Positions 1 through 5,907 of a DNA stretch of 7,334 nt are shown here, piece by piece. Made by a program: the position numbers and the translations under genes. Numbering within the stretch: the stretch's first letter is position 1; each line of letters starts with the position of its first letter. Source of the stretch: JANRKG01 sp033763635 (GTDB taxonomy: Bacteria; Cyanobacteriota; Cyanobacteriia; GCF-001939115); NCBI GenBank assembly GCA_033763635.1, contig JANRKG010000239.1:1-7334 (forward strand), written 5' to 3'. Below the pieces are notes generated by a model that made no database searches, was not told the origin of the DNA, and saw only the letters and a list, made by a program, of their open reading frames with translations.

Positions 1-244
1 CACCTGGACGGTTTAGAGGTTTGTTGAGCCATCGCTCCAGAATTGATCGCAATTTACCCTTGATTGACGAGCCTGGAATATAAGGATTCTGTGTGATTGG
101 GTCACGAATCACGGGCTTATCCAACCCACCAATATCCAACGTCTCACCGCCACCGCCAATGTGCAGTCCTGTTTCCAATATCAGCAAGCTTTTAATCCGC
201 ACTTTACCCAGTAGTGCTCTTTGATGTCTTTCAACAACGGTCAT
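1..244 (-). CDS. csm3: Csm3, Cas7-family backbone RNase subunit (N-terminal 81 codons only)
   Basis: This is the amino-terminal part of Csm3, the repeated backbone subunit of the type III-A effector complex. In the family it lines the crRNA-target duplex and cuts target RNA at 6-nt intervals. The frame opens at ATG 244-242 and stays open to the left edge, so the rest lies outside the window. Residues 14-33 form the first RRM-like strand and the glycine-rich TGLHIGGGG loop. Residues 37-48 read DIGGLDKPVIRD, where D42 matches the catalytic aspartate of the Csm3 family. Residues 55-63 (YIPGSSIKG) are the conserved RAMP motif. The start follows the csm2 stop by 2 bases and has a strong ribosome binding site inside the last csm2 codons. 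It is the last visible gene of a minus-strand operon. Cmr4 is a less likely reading because csm2 is adjacent. Confidence 0.93.
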   Translation of the reverse strand, partial: MTVVERHQRALLGKVRIKSLLILETGLHIGGGGETLDIGGLDKPVIRDPITQNPYIPGSSIKGKLRSILERWLNKPLNRPG

Positions 245-246
245 GA

Positions 247-741
247 TTACTTTCCTCCTTCTGCTTTGTGATAGGCGATAATGGACTCGATCAATTGCAC
301 TAATCGATCGAAATCTTCACGGCTATGGACTTGATCGATCGCAGCAGCCATAACATCGCTCAATGGTTTGGCGGGTGCTTGGCGGGCAGCAGCGTAAGCC
401 AACTTTGGTTTGAGTAATACAACATCTGTCTCAATCTTGGAGAACTCAGTTCCTTCAGTCAGATCAGCCTTAATTCGGTTAATGGCATCTAAAAACTTGC
501 GGATTTGATTAGTTTCCAACCGTCGCTGCTTTAGATAAGGTCCAAATGCTTCAGCATCTTGAACCAGTTCTCGAATCGAGTAGCTTTTCAGACCACCTGT
601 AAAACCACGAATTTTGCTGACCAGTTTCTCAGTGATTTCAGAAGATTGCTCTTGCTGAGGTGACTGTCTTGAACGGGATTCCTGATTTTGAACAGGAGTG
701 TTGACTCTAGGAGATGGACGATTGGGGGAATTAGCTGTCAT
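247..741 (-). CDS. csm2: Csm2, small subunit of the type III-A complex
   Basis: This 164-residue protein is the small helical subunit (Cas11-like) that forms the inner filament of the Csm complex and helps hold the crRNA-target RNA duplex. Residues 36-164 are predicted mostly helical and carry the family's recognisable stretches LETNQIRKF (75-83) and LLKPKLAYAAAR (109-120). Residues 1-35 are rich in Q, S, P and R with few hydrophobic residues, so they are probably a disordered tail that many Csm2 proteins lack. The ATG at 741 is 4 bases after the cas10 stop, with no clear Shine-Dalgarno sequence, so translation may depend on ribosomes finishing cas10. The TAA stop is 2 bases before csm3. This gene sets the subtype as III-A rather than III-B, because Cmr loci use Cmr5. 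Confidence 0.93.
   Translation of the reverse strand: MTANSPNRPSPRVNTPVQNQESRSRQSPQQEQSSEITEKLVSKIRGFTGGLKSYSIRELVQDAEAFGPYLKQRRLETNQIRKFLDAINRIKADLTEGTEFSKIETDVVLLKPKLAYAAARQAPAKPLSDVMAAAIDQVHSREDFDRLVQLIESIIAYHKAEGGK
254..260 (-). promoter_or_regulatory. Shine-Dalgarno site for csm3
   Basis: The minus strand reads AAGGAGG, nearly a full match to the anti-Shine-Dalgarno sequence, 9 bases before the csm3 ATG at 244. It lies within the final codons of csm2, which fits translational coupling and strong expression of a subunit present in several copies per complex. It fixes the csm3 start. The other minus-strand starts in the operon have much weaker sites. Confidence 0.8.
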
Positions 742-745
742 TAGT

Positions 746-3043
746 TTAAGAGTTAGAAGGGTTACGATTGAGTAGTTCGAGCCAGGTGGCGATCGCTCGG
801 AAATAGGGAGCGTTGCGCGGATTTTTGAGTGCTAGACGGACGGGAAGAAAGTTTGGATGATCTCGAACATTTTGAGGCAAACGGGCTAGGGTATAAGCCA
901 CTTTCGGTAAATGTAAATAATAGCGGATGTCTTGGATAGAAGTGGACTGTTTCTCTTTAGCTTGCTTGATTAGCTCAGATTGTAACTGAGCCGTTAGCAG
1001 CAGGTTTCTGATAAAGCCTCTTGATTGATTTACATCTAGTTGAGTGTTGAGGGCTTGTACAAAGGGTAAAACGCCAAATAACTCAGGTTTAGGTTCTGAT
1101 TGCAAATAAGTACGATCATCTGCATTTAAGCTATCTAGTTCAAACTGTCCCAGCCATTCGTGCCATTTGAAAACTTCTCCAAATAGTCCCAAACTGTCTT
1201 TACCATTTCCCTTTGCATTGGACTCAGCATCTCCTGAGTCACTCGCAGCTTGATACAAGGGGTATTTCTCAGCGGCGATCGAGATACCACCTGATAGCGT
1301 GATCACTGGATGATGACCTGTATAGCATCGGAATGCTTGATAAATATCAAACGCAAAGTCAGTAACCTGATTCCAGGCACCGCTGATAAACAAATCATCA
1401 CCACCCGCATAGATGAACAATAAATCTGGGCGTTCTAACTGATGTCGATTATCATGCTGCAAGTGTTTAAACTGCTGTTGAGAGTTGAAAAAATTAGTCT
1501 GGCGATCGCTCGCTAAACTATTCAAATACACCTTGAAAAAGTAACTCATTTGCCGTGACAAACCAGCCAGTCGAGGCAAATTCTGATGCTTCCCTAAACC
1601 ATTGGCAAAAATCTGACCCAGACGGTCAACATCCATACGGAGATAACCAACGCGATCAATGCCCTGAGCTGCTGTCGCCATTTCTGCGGCTGACATAAAT
1701 AGATTTGGGTCTGCGCCACGCTGCCCATAGTTCCCTAATAGTAAGGGTGTAGCATGACCAACCCGATAAGATTCGATTTGCCAATTATTAATGTAGAGAA
1801 CAGAGTTTTTGTCAGAAGCAATAATTTTAGAATTAGCCTCATCTTGCTTGAATAAGTGATAGTAAACGGTTCCAGAGCTTAAATAAAACGGTAGACAATA
1901 GCCAGTTGATAGTTTTTCTAGCGATCGCACAATCACTTCTGTTCTAGGTAAATGCGCTCCTAGCTGAAACATCTGTCTACACTGTGGACAGGCACTAGGC
2001 GAATCTGGTTCACCCGGATTGAGCGGCTTTAGTTTGGCAGGTTCTAAATCATCGCGATGACAAACTTTGCAGGTTTCATAGCTCTCTCGCTCTGTTAGTA
2101 ATTGAGAGGAGAGAATCTCACGATCGAACTTTCGCAACTTTTGTTGATTTTGCTTCTTGATTACCGCTTGCCATGCTTCAGAGAGCTTGGCACTGCCGAC
2201 ATCTTCAGTTGGAAAAGCATGATGACTCAAAGCAAGAAAAACTTTGCCTTGAAACACCTCAAGAAACCACTGGTTGAATTGTTGCTGAATTTGTTCAATT
2301 GCGTCGTAAGTTTCTTTTGTAGCAGATGCCAAGATATAAAGATTGCCACCTCCGGCATAAATAACATTAGGTCGAGGTAGTTGTAGCTCTATTAGAATCT
2401 GCTGCACGATTTCTTCAGTGACCAACTCCAGATAAAAACTACGTGCTCGCAATGACTTTAATGCACCGTCAGAGGCGATCGTATAAATAAAATCCTGAAT
2501 TCCAGACAAATCTCCTGCAATTAAGGCTAACTGGCTTGCGTCAGGAGTGTCAGCCAATGCTGCTGCAACTGCTGCCATCGATCGCACCAGATCAATGAGT
2601 GCGATGTCTGCTGCTCCAAAGCTAATAAATGACCCAAACTTTTCCAGGATCAACATTAGCAAAGATAGATTTTGCCAATCACGCTCGCTTAAAGCGGCGA
2701 TCTCATCGCGAATAGAGGTTTTTAACTGCTCGATGTGTTCAGTATCCGGAACCTGCGTGATTGGATAGGGAACAGGGGGGGTGCCATCCGCAATTTCAAC
2801 TGGTATCCAATAATGGTTTGTTGATTGTCCCTGATCTGATAAACAAACACGATCGAACAAAAGTTGCAGAACATCTGGTTTTGCCTCATCTGACCAGGAT
2901 AAACGTTCTTTACCGTGTTTAATGGCACTGGATTGAGTATCGACTTTAAAGGTCAGCTTAGCTTCAGCCCAAGTAGAGAGAGCTTGAATACCGAATTGAA
3001 CAACTGCTAGCGCGTTTTGGTGGGAAGGATTCAATTTAGTCAT
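746..3043 (-). CDS. cas10: Cas10 (Csm1), cyclic oligoadenylate synthase subunit, apparently without an HD nuclease
   Basis: This 765-residue protein is the large subunit of the Csm complex. In the family, binding of foreign RNA switches on its palm domain, which turns ATP into cyclic oligoadenylates. The first palm region includes GDLSGIQDF (177-185) and YAGGGNLYIL (229-238). A four-cysteine zinc-binding knuckle uses C325, C328, C352 and C355. The second palm has RMDVDRLGQIFANGL (469-483) and the GGDD cyclase motif (547-550) in the string IYAGGDDLF. LSGGISIA (583-590) and the helical C-terminal domain (675-725) also fit. I find no HxxxHD or LLHDIGKF-type motif in the first 170 residues. At 146-163 (DIALIDLVRSMAAVAAAL) the family's common D-H pair reads D-L. 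DNase activity is therefore unlikely. The ATG at 3043 overlaps the end of the CARF gene by 8 bases (ATGACTAA), which suggests coupled translation. Confidence 0.95.
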   Translation of the reverse strand: MTKLNPSHQNALAVVQFGIQALSTWAEAKLTFKVDTQSSAIKHGKERLSWSDEAKPDVLQLLFDRVCLSDQGQSTNHYWIPVEIADGTPPVPYPITQVPDTEHIEQLKTSIRDEIAALSERDWQNLSLLMLILEKFGSFISFGAADIALIDLVRSMAAVAAALADTPDASQLALIAGDLSGIQDFIYTIASDGALKSLRARSFYLELVTEEIVQQILIELQLPRPNVIYAGGGNLYILASATKETYDAIEQIQQQFNQWFLEVFQGKVFLALSHHAFPTEDVGSAKLSEAWQAVIKKQNQQKLRKFDREILSSQLLTERESYETCKVCHRDDLEPAKLKPLNPGEPDSPSACPQCRQMFQLGAHLPRTEVIVRSLEKLSTGYCLPFYLSSGTVYYHLFKQDEANSKIIASDKNSVLYINNWQIESYRVGHATPLLLGNYGQRGADPNLFMSAAEMATAAQGIDRVGYLRMDVDRLGQIFANGLGKHQNLPRLAGLSRQMSYFFKVYLNSLASDRQTNFFNSQQQFKHLQHDNRHQLERPDLLFIYAGGDDLFISGAWNQVTDFAFDIYQAFRCYTGHHPVITLSGGISIAAEKYPLYQAASDSGDAESNAKGNGKDSLGLFGEVFKWHEWLGQFELDSLNADDRTYLQSEPKPELFGVLPFVQALNTQLDVNQSRGFIRNLLLTAQLQSELIKQAKEKQSTSIQDIRYYLHLPKVAYTLARLPQNVRDHPNFLPVRLALKNPRNAPYFRAIATWLELLNRNPSNS
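789..796. repeat. HIP1 palindrome GCGATCGC (one of five in the window)
   Basis: This octamer is strongly over-represented in many cyanobacterial genomes. Further copies are at 1502-1509, 1921-1928, 3733-3740 and 5741-5748, all inside coding regions. Their presence in cas10, the CARF gene and csx3-AAA supports long residence of the locus in cyanobacteria; none falls in the WYL gene. Confidence 0.85.
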
Positions 3044-4265
3044 TCTGCTTTACCCATTGCATAATTTTTGCGCTCAAATTTGACCAGTCCTGCCTTCCAA
3101 ATACGGCAATTTTGCGATTGCGAGTGGCAACTTCCAGTTCTTTCCGTAAAGACTCTGGATCTGATCGGGCACAGACCAATGCCACCCGTGCTTCTGTGCC
3201 ACCAAGCTGCCGCGCTCGTGTATTGGCTTCAATCAACTTTTGTTTACAAAGCTTACGACTTTCGCTGGTGGTACAGGAAAGGGCAAAAAGTTGATAATGC
3301 CGGATGAAAGCGACATCAAACTCGAATTTGTCGAACTGGGCATTGTGATCTGTTGGCTCTTGCATCCGGAACGACATGCGGCATTCATGAATATCAAGAG
3401 CTTGCTGAATTTGCTGCACCTGCTGTAAAACATAATCTTCTAGCCAGACACCATCCAGCCACTCGCATAGACGAGTGATTGTTAGAAAGTTTGCCTGTTG
3501 GGCAGTTTGCAGGGAGAATTGCTGCGTCCCAGCCCCAAAGTGTTGCTGAAGTAACTGCTGAAAACGGACTGGCATTCCATTTAAGCTTAAAGGTGGTAGT
3601 TGTGCCAGTTGCCATTCTTTCTGCCATCGATCGTAAGCTGTCTGGCACTTTCGACGGAGTTCCTGATCGCACCAATGTCGCCAAGCTCTTCTTAAATCTG
3701 GTGTTGCACAAAGTTTAGCAAATTGGGTTGCCGCGATCGCGTGAATCGGTACTTTTAGGGGTGGGCAATCTTGCCGCCACTGCAACCCATGCAGCCGAAA
3801 CAATTGCTCAAACGAGAGCTTGAGTGGAATTTTGTAACGCGGGCTGGGGGCATGATCGTCATCAATCATCATCTCCAGGGTGTTGGAGTCAAGATAGCTA
3901 AAAACCCCCTTGGGGTAAAGGGCTGCAATCACGCGATAGGCATGAACTGACATCGCTTTCGTGCCGCCGGTATAGTTCAAACCAATTTGACCTGTCAGAG
4001 ATTGGGCGATTGCTCGAATTTTTTGACCGATTGTAAAAGCTTCTGCTTGATTGTTGCCCAGATTGATTAGACGAGAGGGTTGCAGATAGGGAAGACTCTT
4101 TAATACATCTGCCAGTCGTTCTGCTTGAAGACGAGTATGGGTTGTGTGGATTAGATAGGGAGTGCCGTCCACTTCCAATAGCGACATGGCAGCAACCAGA
4201 TTGGGTAACGGGTTTTCACCCATTAGCAAAAACAGGTGATTGACTGTGTAGGATGTAGGGTTCAT
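3036..4265 (-). CDS. CARF-domain protein of the Card1/Can2 (DUF1887) type, with a degenerate-looking nuclease motif
   Basis: This 409-residue protein is predicted to sense cyclic oligoadenylate. The N-terminal CARF fold carries GENPLPNLVAA (16-26) and the ligand-loop motif NYTGGTKAMSVHAY (97-110). The C-terminal part (about 265-409) resembles the PD-(D/E)xK nuclease of Card1/Can2, which in studied members cuts RNA and/or DNA when cA4 binds. E276 (WLEDYV) and D317 (FEFDVAF) are present, but where family members have an ExK strand (such as IECK) this one reads ALSCTTS, placing S330 and T332 at those positions. Catalysis may be lost or altered. I chose ATG 4265 over the upstream ATG at 4298 because the Card1-like N-terminus begins just after it and the longer form would overlap csx3. 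No Shine-Dalgarno site is evident. It follows csx3 by 4 bases. Confidence 0.85.
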   Translation of the reverse strand: MNPTSYTVNHLFLLMGENPLPNLVAAMSLLEVDGTPYLIHTTHTRLQAERLADVLKSLPYLQPSRLINLGNNQAEAFTIGQKIRAIAQSLTGQIGLNYTGGTKAMSVHAYRVIAALYPKGVFSYLDSNTLEMMIDDDHAPSPRYKIPLKLSFEQLFRLHGLQWRQDCPPLKVPIHAIAATQFAKLCATPDLRRAWRHWCDQELRRKCQTAYDRWQKEWQLAQLPPLSLNGMPVRFQQLLQQHFGAGTQQFSLQTAQQANFLTITRLCEWLDGVWLEDYVLQQVQQIQQALDIHECRMSFRMQEPTDHNAQFDKFEFDVAFIRHYQLFALSCTTSESRKLCKQKLIEANTRARQLGGTEARVALVCARSDPESLRKELEVATRNRKIAVFGRQDWSNLSAKIMQWVKQND

Positions 4266-4269
4266 AGAA

Positions 4270-4596
4270 TTAAGCAGGCAGTTGAACGGACAGAACACTA
4301 CCTATCTTTATGGCATGGGTATGGGAAGAGACAACCACAATCCCCAATCTGGGGTCGTAGCAACCAACCCAGGTAGAAGGGTGGCATTCATGCACCAGAT
4401 AGCTGTAAAGCCAGATGGGACCTTTGCCTTCGATCGCAATTCCCTGACTCCACTGCATTCCATCGGGCAATTTCAGCCCCTTCAAATCTTGAGGTTCAAT
4501 TACCCCATCCTCGGTTGTAATCTGAAATCTCAAATGTTGGTAAGGTAAGTCATTTTCAGTAGTATGAGCAATCAGTTGGAGTTGAATAGCTGGCAT
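4270..4596 (-). CDS. csx3: Csx3 (Crn3), standalone ring nuclease for cyclic tetra-adenylate
   Basis: This 108-residue protein has the length of a single Csx3 domain. In characterised members (Crn3), tetramers sandwich cA4 and cleave it in a Mn-dependent reaction, which turns off type III signalling. The diagnostic core GPIWLYSYLVHE spans residues 59-70 and is followed by CHPSTWVGCYDPRLG (71-85). H69, H72, D81 and H92 show the 3-9-11 spacing of the metal and catalytic residues I recall for Archaeoglobus Csx3 (H57, H60, D69, H80), and R83 is also kept, so it looks active. About 48 of 89 aligned residues match the Csx3 domain of the neighbouring fusion gene, indicating paralogs or separately acquired relatives, not a recent duplication. 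It is the first gene of the csx3-CARF-cas10-csm2-csm3 run and ends 4 bases before the CARF gene. Confidence 0.92.
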   Translation of the reverse strand: MPAIQLQLIAHTTENDLPYQHLRFQITTEDGVIEPQDLKGLKLPDGMQWSQGIAIEGKGPIWLYSYLVHECHPSTWVGCYDPRLGIVVVSSHTHAIKIGSVLSVQLPA

Positions 4597-4622
4597 AGGG
4601 GAAATTGGAAAAACTCAAAACT

Positions 4623-4631
4623 ACTATAGCA
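4623..4631 (-). promoter_or_regulatory. Possible extended -10 promoter for the csx3-CARF-csm operon
   Basis: The minus strand reads TGCTATAGT, an extended -10 form (TGn followed by TATAGT, one base from TATAAT), ending 26 bases before the csx3 ATG. This would give a leader of roughly 20 bases. The nearest -35-like hexamer, TTGAAG (4649-4654), sits 20 bases away, longer than ideal, but an extended -10 tolerates this. The csx3 start itself lacks a visible Shine-Dalgarno sequence. This is a pattern match only. Confidence 0.4.
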
Positions 4632-4759
4632 AGGACTGGAAAAGGGGTCTTCAAAAAAGTCTTCTTGAGCTAAATATCATCCTAGAACAGGAGGCTTCAA
4701 GCAGGTTCCATACTGAAATGGCTGGGACAACTTTATTCAATAGTTCTGTTATAGGGGTT

Positions 4760-4773
4760 TTCACTAGAGTGAA
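4760..4773. repeat. Short inverted repeat, possible operator
   Basis: Six-base arms TTCACT and AGTGAA flank two bases, making a near-perfect 14-base palindrome. On the minus strand it is followed after 6 bases by TATAAC, so it could be a protein-binding site in a second upstream promoter, but no good -35 element accompanies it. A hairpin with a 2-base loop would be strained in RNA, which makes a DNA operator the more natural reading. Confidence 0.3.
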
Positions 4774-4881
4774 GGTGGGGGTGGATGGCAAACTCCATGC
4801 GGGGACAAGCCTCGTGTGCCCCCTGTGCCCTACTAAATTGCAACGACTCATTTGCACAGCGGACATTCTGACAGTGGATGG

Positions 4882-4903
4882 TGAATAGAAGGCTATCTAT
4901 TCA
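4882..4903 (-). terminator. Hairpin across the csx3-AAA stop codon, weak terminator candidate
   Basis: Arms TGAATAGA (4882-4889) and TCTATTCA (4896-4903) pair perfectly over 8 bases around a 6-base loop, and the right arm contains the TGA stop of csx3-AAA. The stem is AT-rich and no T-run follows on the minus strand, so it is a poor intrinsic terminator. It may instead protect the 3' end of the transcript or attenuate read-through into the downstream csx3 operon. Confidence 0.3.
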
Positions 4904-5848
4904 TGATAGAGGTTGGGCAGGAGGGGGAACAATTAGGGGTACGATCGCCTCTTTGAGTGCATCAGGAAGTTTCCTGGCTCTCCCCTGAGTCCAGGGACCT
5001 GCACCCATCTCTAAATAGGGTTCTCGTTGTACGATAAATTCGCAATCGTCCAGGCTGCTATAAATGACTGCCACTGGAGTCAGATTACCCCGGTCGCGAC
5101 AGAACTCATGCCAGGAATCGACGGCTTCTGGTTTGGAACTGATGATGAGGTAGTGAGAACAGGCTTCCAGCACTGGCTGTTTCTCGGGTTGCACCATGCC
5201 TCCGACATCCACGATCACCAGGCTTTTCTGTCGCCGCAACTTCAGAACGGCCTGAGCCTGATAGGGAAAGAAGCGATCGGTCAGGTTTCCCCGGTTCATT
5301 GCTTTGAAAGTTTCCCGTTCTTCGTCGGTAAATTCCGGTCCCAATTCCAAACTGTAATTGCCTTCCCCATCCCAGTGTGCCCGTTGCAGATACACATCTG
5401 GAAATTCGGGCAGCAATGCCTGGAATAGGGCGTGGGACAACACACTCTTCCCACTGTCCGGGGGACCCACCACCATCAGAGCAGGGCACAACCCTTTGCG
5501 AACACGGCCATAGGGAGGTTCAATGGGAATCACCTGCCCAATCCGGGCAAGGCGGGAATGGGTGGAGACGACGACGGCTCCCAGGCGCGGATCGTAGCAG
5601 GCGACCCAGGCAGTGGGGTGCAATTCGTGAACCAGGTAGCTGTAGAGCCAGATGGGTCCCCGACCAAAAATCACTACGCCTTTTGTTGTATCAATTCCCG
5701 CAGGCAAGCTCAGGTCTTGCAAGTCTTCTGGCTTAATGATGCGATCGCGGCTGGTTAACTCAATGGTAAGCAACTGATAGTCATACCCCTGGACGGTTTG
5801 TTGAGAAGTTAATTGCAACCGAATCGGCAGTTCAGACAATGCACTCAT
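4901..5848 (-). CDS. Csx3-AAA fusion: ring nuclease domain joined to a P-loop ATPase
   Basis: This 315-residue protein has a Csx3/Crn3 domain (about 1-110) followed by a P-loop NTPase domain (about 120-305), an arrangement known from cyanobacterial type III loci. The Csx3 half has GPIWLYSYLVHE (64-75), HPTAWVACYDPRLG (77-90), and H74, H77, D86, R88 and H97 with the family's 3-9-11 spacing. The ATPase half has Walker A GPPDSGKS (128-135) and a Walker B-like strand SLVIVDVGG (209-217). I infer cA4 degradation by the first half; the job of the ATPase is uncertain. ATG 5848 is preferred to the in-frame ATG at 5908 because AAGG lies 5 bases before it and the conserved domain begins soon after; the longer form would run head-on into the divergent gene's start. 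It ends at TGA 4901-4903 and is separated from csx3 by 304 bases. Confidence 0.92.
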   Translation of the reverse strand: MSALSELPIRLQLTSQQTVQGYDYQLLTIELTSRDRIIKPEDLQDLSLPAGIDTTKGVVIFGRGPIWLYSYLVHELHPTAWVACYDPRLGAVVVSTHSRLARIGQVIPIEPPYGRVRKGLCPALMVVGPPDSGKSVLSHALFQALLPEFPDVYLQRAHWDGEGNYSLELGPEFTDEERETFKAMNRGNLTDRFFPYQAQAVLKLRRQKSLVIVDVGGMVQPEKQPVLEACSHYLIISSKPEAVDSWHEFCRDRGNLTPVAVIYSSLDDCEFIVQREPYLEMGAGPWTQGRARKLPDALKEAIVPLIVPPPAQPLS

Positions 5849-5907
5849 AAGTCCCTTGTTGATATCACTTGTGGTATTATCGCCCTGTATTGAAAAGGGG
5901 GCTTCCA
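5849..5907. promoter_or_regulatory. 59-base divergent control region between csx3-AAA and the WYL gene
   Basis: The two start codons face away from each other across 59 bases, so promoters and any operator must overlap here or extend into coding sequence. At 5855-5872 the plus strand reads CTTGT-TGATATCA-CTTGT: a perfect 8-base palindrome flanked by two identical 5-base direct repeats. TATTAT at 5875-5880 resembles a -10 on the plus strand, and its complement gives GATAAT on the minus strand, but neither has a well-spaced -35. Ribosome sites are AAGG (5854-5857, minus) and AAAAGGGGG (5893-5901, plus, 6 bases before ATG 5908). Binding by the WYL regulator encoded next door is an inference from position. 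Confidence 0.5.

Larger units (their letters stand above)
4597..4900. other. 304-base gap between the two csx3 genes; no convincing gene
   Basis: Open frames here are short, begin nowhere sensible and resemble no family I recognise. The stretch holds a likely promoter for csx3 next to its start (4623-4631), an inverted repeat TTCACT-AG-AGTGAA (4760-4773), a short direct repeat TGTGCCC (4815-4821 and 4824-4830), and a hairpin at the end of csx3-AAA (4882-4903). The direct repeat GTCTTC occurs at 4648 and 4659, 11 bases apart, just upstream of the putative promoter. I see no tRNA and no CRISPR array. The gap probably separates two transcription units on the minus strand. Confidence 0.6.

Noticed and set aside
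2102..2380. Plus-strand open frames inside cas10, the CARF gene and csx3-AAA (for example this one and 5377-5736)
   Set aside because: They lie opposite well-supported conserved proteins, have no family resemblance, and are antisense shadows.
4266..4298. Eleven extra N-terminal residues of the CARF gene from the upstream ATG at 4298
   Set aside because: They would overlap the csx3 coding end, show no conserved residues, and the Card1-like N-terminus starts just after the ATG at 4265.
4835..4844. GTTGCAATTT on the minus strand, like the first bases of some cyanobacterial CRISPR repeats
   Set aside because: Only 10 bases match, the usual GATTGAAAC end is missing, and no second copy occurs nearby, so it cannot be called a repeat or array.
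4651..4866. 71-codon minus-strand frame in the gap between the csx3 genes
   Set aside because: It has no recognisable motif or ribosome site, its composition looks random, and it lies where regulatory sequence is expected.
5859..5880. TTGATA and TATTAT as a -35/-10 pair for the WYL gene
   Set aside because: The spacing is 10 bases instead of about 17, so they cannot work together as a standard promoter.
5869..5907. TTG start giving 13 extra residues on the WYL protein
   Set aside because: ATG 5908 has a strong AAAAGGGGG site at proper spacing; the TTG sits within the palindrome-repeat motif and has no ribosome site.
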